From Neomelitea salexigens DSM 19753 (GTDB lineage: Bacteria; Pseudomonadota; Gammaproteobacteria; Pseudomonadales; Spongiibacteraceae): 47,672 nt of DNA. The notes under the pieces were generated by a model, which was not told the origin of the DNA, searched no databases, and saw only the letters and a program-made list of their open reading frames with translations. The stretch is from contig NZ_AULP01000015.1 in assembly GCF_000422345.1 (NCBI RefSeq), positions 1 to 47,672 of the forward strand, in the 5' to 3' direction. Both the position numbers and the translations under genes were made by a program. Below, piece after piece: positions 39,214-47,672 of this stretch. Position 1 is the first letter of the stretch, and every line of letters starts with the position of its first letter.

Positions 39214-40473
39214 ATGCTTGATGCGACCTTGAAGCGTTACAAATGGAATAAGAAGACCTTCTTCGCCATCGTTAATGGACATTCATGCCCGTTCGAGCCG
39301 TACGTTTCGGCATATCTCAATACGCTCAGTTCATACGCAAATAGCACACAGCACCGTTACGGCAGAGATCTGCTATTCATCCTCAAGTACTTTGATCGAA
39401 AGGGCATTGATCTGACTGGCCGAATAGCCTCCGGCGACCTGATTAGCATGGCTGAGTATTCGGATTTTCATACGCAGTGTGCCTTGAGCTCTGATATCGA
39501 CCTTGACTCAAAGGTGGTTCCGCTCTTGTCCCACGCTGAGAGCAAAACGTTCAGGAATATCATGGCGTCAAACAACTTTGTCGCCAGCAAGGTCTCCAGC
39601 GAGACTCAGCGTGGACGACTGAACCGGCTTCGAAGCTATATAACGTGGTTGTTTGAGCAATTCCATGATCCACTTTCCGTCGGTGAGAAGCTCGAACGCA
39701 ATTTCGAGAAATTAACAATGAAGATGCTCCAAGATGAGCGTTCATTGAATGTCGTTGAGGCGCATGTGAATCGACACCCAACTAAAGATGCGATTCCGCC
39801 AGACGTCTTTTGCAAGTTAATTGAGATCATTCGACCATCGTCCCCTAACAACCCATTCACCCAACGTAACCGATTGCGGAACTACCTGGTCGTCACATTA
39901 CTTCTCGACACGGGTATTCGGCGAGGCGCACTGGCAAAGTTAAAGATATCGGATCTACGCTCTGACAGCTCCGGTGCGGCGCTTTGGATTTATCCAGAGC
40001 GCGATGACGTATCGGACCCACGGTTGGAAAGACCGAACCAAAAAACCAAAGCTCACCTCGCGGCGCTGAACCCCACGGTCATGGATGCCCTTTTGTTCTA
40101 CATAGAAAGTGACCGGAAACTGATATGCGGATCAGCCGAGAACGACTTTGTCTTTGTAAGTAACAGCAATGCGAAGGGCACAAAAGGACAGCCTCTTGCT
40201 GCGAAATCAATCAATGAAGTGTTCTTCACGCTTTCAAAGGTGCTTGGTTACCGCGTACACCCACATTTGATGCGGCACATGTGGAACGACCTTTTTGATG
40301 ACAATAGCGATCATCAGAACTTCACATCACAACAGGTTGAAGATGCCAGAAAGTACGCAATGGGGTGGTCCGCTAACTCGGCAATGTCGGACATATACAA
40401 CGATCGAAGAACCTATCAGAAAGTTCGGAAAATCATGCAGTCCCACCAAGATCGTGTGGATGGTGCGAAATGA
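39214..40473 (+). CDS. ginA: Tyrosine recombinase GinA-like (first of trio)
   Basis: The product (419 residues from ATG 39214; TTG 39205 would add three) is a phage-integrase-family recombinase. The N-terminal half contains a SAM-like core-binding domain. In the catalytic half the first Arg lies in DTGIRRGALAKL (about 233-244), the Lys in NQKTKAHLAAL, HPHLMRH gives the HxxR box (351-354), GW is at 384-385, and the nucleophile Tyr is about 395 in SDIYNDRR. All six active-site positions appear to be present. It overlaps ginB by four bases (ATGA). Composition is AT-richer than the core genes. It would act with GinB, GinC and GinD in insertion and excision of the island. Confidence 0.88.
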   Translation: MLDATLKRYKWNKKTFFAIVNGHSCPFEPYVSAYLNTLSSYANSTQHRYGRDLLFILKYFDRKGIDLTGRIASGDLISMAEYSDFHTQCALSSDIDLDSKVVPLLSHAESKTFRNIMASNNFVASKVSSETQRGRLNRLRSYITWLFEQFHDPLSVGEKLERNFEKLTMKMLQDERSLNVVEAHVNRHPTKDAIPPDVFCKLIEIIRPSSPNNPFTQRNRLRNYLVVTLLLDTGIRRGALAKLKISDLRSDSSGAALWIYPERDDVSDPRLERPNQKTKAHLAALNPTVMDALLFYIESDRKLICGSAENDFVFVSNSNAKGTKGQPLAAKSINEVFFTLSKVLGYRVHPHLMRHMWNDLFDDNSDHQNFTSQQVEDARKYAMGWSANSAMSDIYNDRRTYQKVRKIMQSHQDRVDGAK

Positions 40474-42104
40474 ATGCCCTGTTGCAACAGGCAATGCGGT
40501 CGCATGAGCCAAACACAATTACCGCTCAAAGCGGCCTTAAAGTTGACGTAACCGCCGATTCTTGGCAGCTGCTCGCGACGACCAGTAAAGGTTGGAAGTT
40601 TGATATGAGCTGGGTCTGGAATACGGCTATTTCGGATGAAGACAGAAGCGACATGCTAACGGTCTATTCGCACTACGCGACGTCGAAGGCTGCCGGTACG
40701 ACCTCAACAATTGTATCTAATACCAAACTATACCTATCATCAGGAATCCCACCGTTGATTAAGTTGAGGTCGCTGTGGAGCGGCCTTCCGGTGTCTCATA
40801 AGAAGGGGCTTAACCAATTCTTTGGCACGCTTTGCAAACTTGGATACAAGCAATACAACGATTACCACGGATTCACGAAAGCCAACTTGGACAAGGAAAA
40901 AACACTCACATTTGATTCGAAAAGAGGTGCGCTAAGTCACCAAGAGTTTGATAGCTTTTGCGCCGCTTTGAACCTGCGCCTCCAGTCGATTGACTGGAAT
41001 GCAGACCGCTCGCTCGAATTTTTCCAATCACAATCCTTCAGCCAAATTTGCCGTTCCATTAGTAATAAACTAGCGGCAATCACTGTTCGTCGCCCCATAC
41101 AATTGTCGATGCTCAAATGGATAGATGTGATTCCAGTAGGCAGTGGGTTTGAAGACCAACGAATCGACCCATCCCAGGAAGTTGGAAATATTGGCATCGA
41201 CCAACTCCAGATAAGGTTTTTTCATGCAAAGGCTAGCGGCAGATCGTGGAGGACGGCACCAGAGAGGTTCCCGGTTGCTCTCAACGCGCAAAGCTCAGAG
41301 CTAATCGCCAGTTACAAACGGCTCTATATGCATGGTGTCCAGCTCTGGCTGAAAAATAGCGGTTGTCCGGTCACCCATGAAGAGACGCGTGATTTTTTGC
41401 CTCATATGCCGATGTTCCCGTTAACTGGCTTGTTCAATGAAAATATTGGCTCGATTGAGAGCTTGAGGTCGCTGTTTACTCAAGAGTCTCGTGGATTTCA
41501 TGTCAACGAATCTGCAATAGCGATGAGCATGAGATACGTTGCAGCTGAATCCAGCCGGACGAAGGATTGCACAGTGACGTCGAACAGAATTCGGCATACA
41601 GTGCTGACTCGGGGCGCACAGGCGGGCTACACCGCAGCGACGTTAGCAAAGATCACAGGAGTTACTGAGCCCGCGGCTCGGCATTACATTGACCTTGACT
41701 ACCGATCGCGTCGGATGATCGACGAACTCTATGATGGATCGGAGTTTTTAGCTGCTGTATTCAGCGATCCACTGGAGAGAGTCTCAGGCAAAGATGCGGA
41801 GGTCCTCGATCATCAGTTCAACAGCGTCGGCGGCATAAGAGATAAGCAAAGTTGCAACTCTTGCTCGGCTGTTACCGGGCGACCGATTGGCTGCTACGGG
41901 TGCAACAACTTTCGACCAATTCTGGAAGCTGATCACGCCGGAGTGCTTGAGCTGGCTGAACAGAAGCTGGCAGCCAATAGCAAAAAGCTACTTTCGCCCG
42001 TCGAAAAGCTCAGTGTGGAGAAGCTTACAAAACAGGTCGCGTGGATCAAGCGAACGATAGACGTGTGTAATCAAGTGCTGGAGGTACGACGTGGCGTTGA
42101 ATAA
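40470..42104 (+). CDS. ginB: Tyrosine recombinase GinB-like (second of trio), with C-terminal cysteine motif
   Basis: The 544-residue protein is a diverged tyrosine recombinase. Arg207/208 in AAITVRRPIQLSML is the likely first Arg. The HxxR region reads SNRIRHTVLTRG, with Asn372 where His is usual and Arg375 kept. The nucleophile is probably Tyr406 in AARHYIDLD. Beyond the catalytic domain there is a CxxC-x9-CxxC motif (Cys462, 465, 475, 478; SCNSCSAVTGRPIGCYGC), probably a small zinc site. It overlaps ginA by four bases and ginC by 14. Such trios of unlike recombinases act together. The Asn substitution suggests a specialised role rather than an independent integrase. Confidence 0.85.
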   Translation: MNALLQQAMRSHEPNTITAQSGLKVDVTADSWQLLATTSKGWKFDMSWVWNTAISDEDRSDMLTVYSHYATSKAAGTTSTIVSNTKLYLSSGIPPLIKLRSLWSGLPVSHKKGLNQFFGTLCKLGYKQYNDYHGFTKANLDKEKTLTFDSKRGALSHQEFDSFCAALNLRLQSIDWNADRSLEFFQSQSFSQICRSISNKLAAITVRRPIQLSMLKWIDVIPVGSGFEDQRIDPSQEVGNIGIDQLQIRFFHAKASGRSWRTAPERFPVALNAQSSELIASYKRLYMHGVQLWLKNSGCPVTHEETRDFLPHMPMFPLTGLFNENIGSIESLRSLFTQESRGFHVNESAIAMSMRYVAAESSRTKDCTVTSNRIRHTVLTRGAQAGYTAATLAKITGVTEPAARHYIDLDYRSRRMIDELYDGSEFLAAVFSDPLERVSGKDAEVLDHQFNSVGGIRDKQSCNSCSAVTGRPIGCYGCNNFRPILEADHAGVLELAEQKLAANSKKLLSPVEKLSVEKLTKQVAWIKRTIDVCNQVLEVRRGVE

Positions 42105-44418
42105 GTACCTTGTCCGTACTCATGCACTAATTCAAAAGTACAAGGATGAAGCGCCCTTCAAGCAGTTCCAAAACCTAGATGGCCAATTGGCAACTTTCGA
42201 TAATCTTGTCTGGTTTTACATTGATCCAAACAATGGCAAGAGAACTCGGATTTTAACCGGAAGGCACGGCACAAGAGGATCTGGATCGGCAGGTTCAGCC
42301 CCTAAATACGCATTGCCAGAGCCATACGGAGACTTGTTGAAGGTTTTCGTGATTGAGGCGTTTAATGCCTCTGTTTTCGCCTCGGAGATACAGGCACGTA
42401 TCGGAGCGGCGCGATACTTACTCACAAACATGCAGGGTAACCTCCATACACAAACAGGATCAACGATCATCGAATGTTTCGGGGAGACTAGGCTTGATCG
42501 GATGGTGGTATTCCTTGAGTTCTGTGAGCGACAAGGGCTGATGCCTCGTGCATCCGATCAGGTTCGTCGTAATATCAGGGATAAACGTGATCGGACGGGT
42601 CACAGTGTCGAAGCCACCCGCAGAGAGAAAATGGCCAATGAGGAGGTCATAAGAGCTGCTGGGAACATATATGCAAAAACAATCACCAGTCTCAAACAAG
42701 GAAATGCCGGACAAGGCTGTTTTCGAGATGCATTGACTACATTTATTGTTTTGCTTTGCTGCGCATCACCGAATCGAGCCGGGGCTGAAGTGCCACTTCT
42801 TGTCAATCAGAAGCTCCAAAGTTATTCAGAGGATGGTCGAGCAGATGTTTTTTATCTTGATTGGCCGGGTAGCAAAGGCTATCAAGACAATCGAACCCAT
42901 ATTCTTTCGGCACTTAGCGGTCATGTTGAGAAAGGGATAAACTACTTCTCAAAAGCCTGTCAGCCAGGTCGAATCGTAGCTTCCTATTACTCTCGGCCAG
43001 ACCAAACACTTGGGCAGCTACTAAAAGGGTTTCCAATCGACCCGGAAAGAAAAGTGCGTATAGACCTGAATCGTAAACCTCATCTTTTCACTTTAGGTTA
43101 CGCATTAGGTTTCTATGACGTTGATACAGAAGTTCATGTATTTATTCATGACGCTGAAGATCAGGGGGCACCGTACGAAAGAAGCAGACCGATAAAACTA
43201 GCCACACGCAAGAGCTGCTGGAAGTCCAAGTACATATTCGAACTGCAGATAGAGGATGAAATTTCATCAAACGCGATGAGATTGGCAAAACGACCCGGTA
43301 TTGAGCGTTTGTTGGGAGTCAATTTTAGTTTTTCTCAGGCTCCGAGGTTTGACCCAAATCAGAATCGTTTAATTTCTATTGGACAGCTTGAGAAAGTAGT
43401 GCGTGATTTGCAGAGAGAGGCATTCCCCAGCTTCCCTGCAGGTTTTTCTACTGGTGATTTGAATAGCGTCAAAATGGACGTTGCACTCTTCTGTGTTTTA
43501 GGTCATCAGTTCTTTAAGAACGGCGCTAATAGAAAAAGGGGAGGCGTGCCAGGCCAGCAGGGATACTACCATATACTGACCCCGCGCTCTCTTTCAACGA
43601 TGGCTAGTTGGGGGCTTGGTAAAAGTGGTGATATTTTCCTACGTCACGGTTTCAGTTCTAACTACTTTCTGAATCTACATCAACTCCGTCACTATACGAA
43701 TACCATTGCCGACAAAAGCGGTATTCCCAACGAAGTCTTGACAGCTTGGTCGGGTCGCAAAAGTCGCGAGCAAACATACGAGTACATTCATACCAGCCAT
43801 GCTGAGCGCAGTTCAAGAGTGGCGGGCGTTCAGAAAAAGGCGACCGAAACCACCCAACCGATTCGCTGGGTCTCAAGCAACGAAATTGCGCGGGAATTTA
43901 ACTTGCCCGCAAGTGTTACTTCGACGGGTCTTTGCACTCAGAATCTGGTTGTGATTCCGTGCGAATACCTGAACGATTTTGTATCGAGTTGCTTCATGTG
44001 TCCGAATGCCTGCCATGTAGCTGGAGATGGTGACGCTATCGATACACTCGAAAAGGACTGTCAATTCCAGCACCGGCGCCTGGAGGCGGTTAAAAATGAT
44101 AATCGCCTCGGTGCCTCACGTGCAATGCAGGAGTGGTTCGTTCTCCATAACTTTAATACACAAGTCCTAGCTCAGCTCGTCCAGCTAATGAAAGATATGC
44201 CAGTCGGCACTGTGATCTCTTTCAGTGAAAAAGCTCGACAGTTCAATCTCCTCGATGCTAAGTCCAAGAAACTTACACAAGTTTTGGCCAAGCTTACGGA
44301 TTCCCATAAGGATTTGCAGAACGCTCTTGCAAGACAAGAAAAGGCTACAGACGAGCCTCGCTCCAATAGAGATTTGAAGGAATTAATGGCCAAATACAGC
44401 CTTGCGGAGACAGAGTAA
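42091..44418 (+). CDS. ginC: Large tyrosine recombinase GinC-like (third of trio)
   Basis: The 775-residue protein starts at GTG 42091 within the end of ginB. Arg229 in ASPNRAGAEVPLL is the probable first active-site Arg. HQLRHY (530-535) is a canonical HxxR box, and the Trp region AWSGRKS is followed by the Tyr in QTYEYIHTSHAERS (563 or 565). The catalytic part is unusually expanded, with about 300 residues between the first Arg and the HxxR box. After it comes a cysteine-rich segment (SSCFMCPNACHV and a later Cys/His), probably metal-binding, and a helical C-terminus. Its stop codon is followed immediately by the ginD start. Size and domain layout fit the third recombinase of GInt operons. 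Confidence 0.85.
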   Translation: MALNKYLVRTHALIQKYKDEAPFKQFQNLDGQLATFDNLVWFYIDPNNGKRTRILTGRHGTRGSGSAGSAPKYALPEPYGDLLKVFVIEAFNASVFASEIQARIGAARYLLTNMQGNLHTQTGSTIIECFGETRLDRMVVFLEFCERQGLMPRASDQVRRNIRDKRDRTGHSVEATRREKMANEEVIRAAGNIYAKTITSLKQGNAGQGCFRDALTTFIVLLCCASPNRAGAEVPLLVNQKLQSYSEDGRADVFYLDWPGSKGYQDNRTHILSALSGHVEKGINYFSKACQPGRIVASYYSRPDQTLGQLLKGFPIDPERKVRIDLNRKPHLFTLGYALGFYDVDTEVHVFIHDAEDQGAPYERSRPIKLATRKSCWKSKYIFELQIEDEISSNAMRLAKRPGIERLLGVNFSFSQAPRFDPNQNRLISIGQLEKVVRDLQREAFPSFPAGFSTGDLNSVKMDVALFCVLGHQFFKNGANRKRGGVPGQQGYYHILTPRSLSTMASWGLGKSGDIFLRHGFSSNYFLNLHQLRHYTNTIADKSGIPNEVLTAWSGRKSREQTYEYIHTSHAERSSRVAGVQKKATETTQPIRWVSSNEIAREFNLPASVTSTGLCTQNLVVIPCEYLNDFVSSCFMCPNACHVAGDGDAIDTLEKDCQFQHRRLEAVKNDNRLGASRAMQEWFVLHNFNTQVLAQLVQLMKDMPVGTVISFSEKARQFNLLDAKSKKLTQVLAKLTDSHKDLQNALARQEKATDEPRSNRDLKELMAKYSLAETE

Positions 44419-44838
44419 ATGGCGCTACCCAGCATCTCAGCGCAAGACCAGCGGCGTATCGAGCGACTGATTTCCAACTGGAAAGGCAAACTGACTTGGA
44501 AACTGCTTGCGAAGGCGATTGAGCTTGAACTGGAGATCAAAACAACACGCCAAACGCTTTGTACCTATAGAGGAATTTACACTGCTTATTCGAACCGAAA
44601 AAGCGACCTTCGCGGCGTTACTCCTGAGGTTGTGGCTAGCATCACTCGGTCAGATATTAATGCCCAGGAGCGCATAGCACGCCTCGAAAAGGAAGTTCGC
44701 GATTTGGAAGAAAAGAACGCCCAACAATTACGAATGATTGATCGTATTTTTGCCAACGCAACCGCTATTCCGAATCTTGACCTTCGAGATCTCGTAAAGG
44801 AAAGACCTGAAGAACTTAATGTGAGACCGAAAGTATGA
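44419..44838 (+). CDS. ginD: Small helical/coiled-coil protein GinD-like
   Basis: The 139-residue protein begins at the base after the ginC stop. The N-terminal half is basic and helical ([25 protein letters not shown]) and could bind DNA. Residues about 75-105 ([20 protein letters not shown]) form a clear coiled coil, suggesting dimerisation. In GInts the fourth gene, a small helix-loop-helix-like protein, is needed for both integration and excision, probably as an architectural or bridging factor. Its stop overlaps the start of the next gene, a full ttcA, by four bases (ATGA). No closer family is recognised. Confidence 0.8.
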   Translation: MALPSISAQDQRRIERLISNWKGKLTWKLLAKAIELELEIKTTRQTLCTYRGIYTAYSNRKSDLRGVTPEVVASITRSDINAQERIARLEKEVRDLEEKNAQQLRMIDRIFANATAIPNLDLRDLVKERPEELNVRPKV

Positions 44839-45677
44839 CAAACGCTGGAAAACGCCTTAAAAAGATATATCGTTTGGTAGGGAGAGCCGTTTCAGATTAT
44901 CAAATGATAGAGGATGGCGATAAAATTATGGCGGCGATAAGTGGGGGGAAAGACTCATTTTTAATGCTAGATGCACTGCTGCACTTACAGCGAGTCGCAA
45001 AAGTAAAATTTGAGGTTGTTGCTGTAAATATGGATCAAAAACAACCAGGCTTCCCTGAGGATGTGCTTCCAAGATATTTGGAAGAAAACAATATCCCATA
45101 CTTTATTCTGGAAAAAGATACCTATTCTATCGTCAAAGCGAAAGTTCCAGAGGGAAAGACAACTTGTGCGCTCTGTAGTCGCCTGAGAAGGGGCAGCCTT
45201 TACGGTTTTTCGGAAGAGATCGGGGCAACAAAAATTGCTCTGGGTCATCACATGGACGACATTGTTGAGACAATGTTTCTCAATATGTTTTTTCAGGCTA
45301 AATTATCAGCTATGCCGCCAAAATTGTTGAGCGACGACAAGCGGAATATCATTATCCGTCCTCTTGCATATTGTCGTGAAAAAGATATCGAAAAGGTTGC
45401 TAGGGATCGAGCCTATCCGATAATACCCTGCAATTTGTGTGGTTCCCAAGAAGGCTTAAAGCGCCAAGCAGCCAAAACAATGTTGGAAGAGTGGGACGCA
45501 CAAGACCCGGATCGTGTGGTTAATATTTTCCGCAGTCTTCAGACGGTTAAGCCCTCTCAGCTTGCCGACACTAGTCTATTTGACTTTGCCTCGCTCCATA
45601 TTGAGCGTCCTGCTCTGATACCCGTAACAAATCTTGCGGACGAGGTGAATACTGAAAGCCTCTTGAAGGAAGCCTAG
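44835..45677 (+). CDS. ttcA: Intact foreign tRNA 2-thiocytidine synthetase TtcA, carried by the island
   Basis: The 280-residue protein is a complete TtcA, which uses ATP and an iron-sulfur cluster to thiolate cytidine 32 of tRNA. The PP-loop is SGGKDS at residues 36-41. CxxC is at Cys111/Cys114 ([12 protein letters not shown]), followed by [11 protein letters not shown] and the second pair Cys199/Cys202 ([10 protein letters not shown]). LGHHMDD has Met where Arg is usual. It is diverged from the native N-terminal fragment at 38815, has a shorter N-terminus and is AT-richer. Its ATG overlaps the ginD stop, so it is the fifth, coupled gene of the gin operon. It would restore the modification that the insertion abolished; this is inference. 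Confidence 0.93.
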   Translation: MTNAGKRLKKIYRLVGRAVSDYQMIEDGDKIMAAISGGKDSFLMLDALLHLQRVAKVKFEVVAVNMDQKQPGFPEDVLPRYLEENNIPYFILEKDTYSIVKAKVPEGKTTCALCSRLRRGSLYGFSEEIGATKIALGHHMDDIVETMFLNMFFQAKLSAMPPKLLSDDKRNIIIRPLAYCREKDIEKVARDRAYPIIPCNLCGSQEGLKRQAAKTMLEEWDAQDPDRVVNIFRSLQTVKPSQLADTSLFDFASLHIERPALIPVTNLADEVNTESLLKEA

Positions 45678-45716
45678 AGGCGTAATGATAGTAACGTTTC
45701 GGGCAATTGCGTTGGC

Positions 45717-45736
45717 GGGGGAGCTATGAGGCTCCC
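45717..45736. other. Hairpin after the island's ttcA
   Basis: GGGGAGC and GCTCCCC form a perfect 7-bp stem with a six-base loop between the convergent ttcA and the restriction-like gene. There is no T run, so it may be a weak or Rho-dependent stop, or an RNA-stabilising hairpin. Confidence 0.4.
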
Positions 45737-45777
45737 CAGTCTAGGGAAAGGTTTACGCAAGTTCTGATATTCAATTT

Positions 45778-47302
45778 CTAGAGTAATACTCTAAATTGCC
45801 TCTTGTCGGCATCCGATGATTTCAGGATACGGTACTCCATCCCGCTTGCCACCGCGATTTGCTGGGCAAAGTCCTTCTTGGCCTGTACAACAGCGTCCTC
45901 GATCTGGTTGTCGGCCTTCACCTCGACGATAACGTACTTCAGGCTGCCATCTGCTTCTTCACGTTGAAAAATGAAGTCAGGGTAGTAGCTGCGCACAGTC
46001 CGTGAATCGGGGTCGATGTACTGTATGAAGAAATCGGACTGGCCGTGTGTCAGCATTCCGGTGAAGTAGAGCTTTTTGACACGCTTCTCGCGTAGCAGAT
46101 CCCAGAATAGCCAGTTCTCCGAGCCGGAGTCGAAGCAGTAGGTGTCGAGGTGGAAGCTCTTGGCGCGCTCTTCATCGTTGATCTTCTCGTCGTGCATCCG
46201 AACGATCTTATCCTTCGCCGCCGACATCTCGTAGTAGCCGTTCGGGGGCAGCTTAATCAGATCGACCTCGTGCTCCTCGGTTTGCTGCGATTCGTCCAAG
46301 TCGTAGAGCTGGCGGAACAGGCGCGGTATGATTTCGTCGTAGAGAAGCTCGTTGAACTCATTGGTGATGGCCACCAGCTCGTCGGAACCCTCTTTCGTCT
46401 TGGCTAGCAGTTCCTCGATCTCCAGCGGACACCGGTTCAGATAGCGGGATACCTCGGCCACAAGCGATAGTTGTGAGAAGGTTCGCTTCTTCCGGCGCGA
46501 TGTGAGATCAAAGGTGCGGCTGCCGGAAGCGAGTGCCGCGTCGACGGCGGTCAAACCATCCTGCTGAGTTTCGATCAGACGGTATTTCTCGACCAGTTCG
46601 CCCCACTTCTGCGCATCCGCTCGCTCGGGCATCAACGCTTGCCCCGTCAACAACTGCTTTTCGCGTATCTCGTATTGCTTTCGCACACGCACTAGCTTGA
46701 TCTTGACCGGCGGCTCAACCACGCGCACCTCCACGCGCTCCTTGTCCTTGCCGGTTTTCTGCAGCTCGTCCGCGCTGATGCGGAAGTTCTGCTGCAGCTC
46801 GTCGTTCAGGGTGTTGAGGTTGTCCTCGGAGAGGAAGACATTACCAGTGTGCTGAGCCTGCCCGATAGCCCTTAGACAGCGCATGGTGGCTTGAAGTACG
46901 AATACCTTCGATTTAGGCGAACGAAATAGTCCAACGCCAAACAGCGAGCGGCAGTTCCAGCCTTCCCGGCCCTTGTTGACCAGCAGGATGAACTGCTTTT
47001 CCGATCCTTCGGTGTCGAGCCGGTTAAATTCGCGGATGTCATCGTTAGTGGTAATCTTGCTGTCACCCACGTTGATCAGAATACGCGAGGTCGGGATGCC
47101 GTGTTTGAGAAGCGCTCGCTCCACAGCAGGTTTCAGCTCTTCGGTCAGCTCTTCAACTGTTGCGGCGAAGAACGCCAGTTTGGGCAGCAAGCCTTCCGGG
47201 CGCAGTTCGCCAGACTCTTTCAGGAAGTTCTCGATGGCGATGTCGACAAACTCGTCAGTGCGGGTGTTGGCGTAGCCGTGGAGCGTAACCTTCTTGAGGA
47301 AG
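45778..47302 (-). pseudogene. Type III restriction-like helicase-nuclease (Res), 5' end cut off by an IS
   Basis: The remaining 508 codons encode the C-terminal part of a Res-type superfamily 2 helicase with a nuclease. The open frame begins at the IS junction with FLKKVTLHGYANTRTDEF, upstream of any start codon; the first ATG at 47190 is internal. Seen are the second helicase domain (NKGREGWNCRSLFGVGLFRSPK, and LQATMRCLRAIGQ as motif VI) and a C-terminal PD-(D/E)xK nuclease core (YYPDFIFQ and IVEVKADNQ). Walker motifs of the first helicase domain are lost. No modification subunit is seen in the window. It is probably defence cargo of the island, now inactivated. Similar proteins include stand-alone DEAD/DEAH helicase-nucleases of phage defence. 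Confidence 0.88.

Positions 47303-47672
<370 letters not shown>

Noticed and set aside
44835-45677. The island's ttcA as a hybrid: new 5' end from the element fused to the native 3' part, with attR at its SGGK codons
   Set aside because: The part after SGGK is as AT-rich and diverged as the part before it, unlike the GC-rich native fragment, and island-type cargo and not host core sequence follows. It remains the main alternative and would be settled by finding or not finding the native 3' part downstream.
45678-47302. A complete Type III restriction-modification system
   Set aside because: Only a 5'-truncated Res-like gene is visible; no methylase gene and no first helicase domain are in the window.

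Overview
The window looks like a chromosomal stretch of a gammaproteobacterium. The core gene orders mltF/purL, secD-secF-suhB, pyrG-kdsA-eno-ftsB-ispD-ispF-truD-pcm and nlpD-rpoS are those of Pseudomonas-like and Cellvibrionales/Spongiibacteraceae-like gammaproteobacteria. The abundance of fatty-acid catabolism and a secreted lipase fits a lipid-using, probably aquatic member. This placement is inferred from gene order and protein character only. Both ends of the window lie inside different IS3-family elements, so it is probably a whole assembly contig broken at repeats.

Layout. 1-2950 is an accessory region: an IS3-family remnant, then a stretch of integron gene cassettes with three attC-like sites (a lipoprotein cassette and a reverse-oriented parDE toxin-antitoxin cassette), then a YdeI/OmdA-family gene and a YtoQ-family gene. 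2957-14845 is a fatty-acid catabolic region: an acyl-CoA ligase with an AraC-type regulator, a thiolase with a FadB/FadJ-like multifunctional enzyme, a LysR-type regulator, and an operon of histidine phosphatase, ACAD10/11-like acyl-CoA dehydrogenase, APH-like kinase and two crotonases. The adjacent kinase and dehydrogenase resemble a split ACAD11, which suggests breakdown of 4-hydroxyacyl-CoAs by way of a phosphorylated intermediate. 15129-17293 is a secreted lipase and its dedicated foldase. 17297-38519 is ordinary core genome: mltF, purL, secDF, suhB, pyrG, kdsA, eno, ftsB, ispDF, truD, pcm, a DUF368 transporter, nlpD, rpoS, an NAD(P)-binding protein and mdh. Two usual neighbours, yajC before secD and surE before pcm, are absent.

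38815-47672 is the most interesting part. The tRNA-thiolation gene ttcA is cut exactly after the SGGK codons of its PP-loop by a mobile island. Three different tyrosine recombinases and a small coiled-coil protein form one overlapping operon at its left end. This matches the ginABCD signature of GInt-type genomic islands. The fifth gene of that operon, overlapping ginD by ATGA, is a complete, diverged, AT-richer ttcA. The element therefore destroys its target gene and supplies a replacement that is translationally coupled to its own recombination genes. Further cargo follows: a Type III restriction-like helicase-nuclease whose 5' end was removed by a second IS3-family element. The right end of the island and the 3' half of the native ttcA are not in the window.
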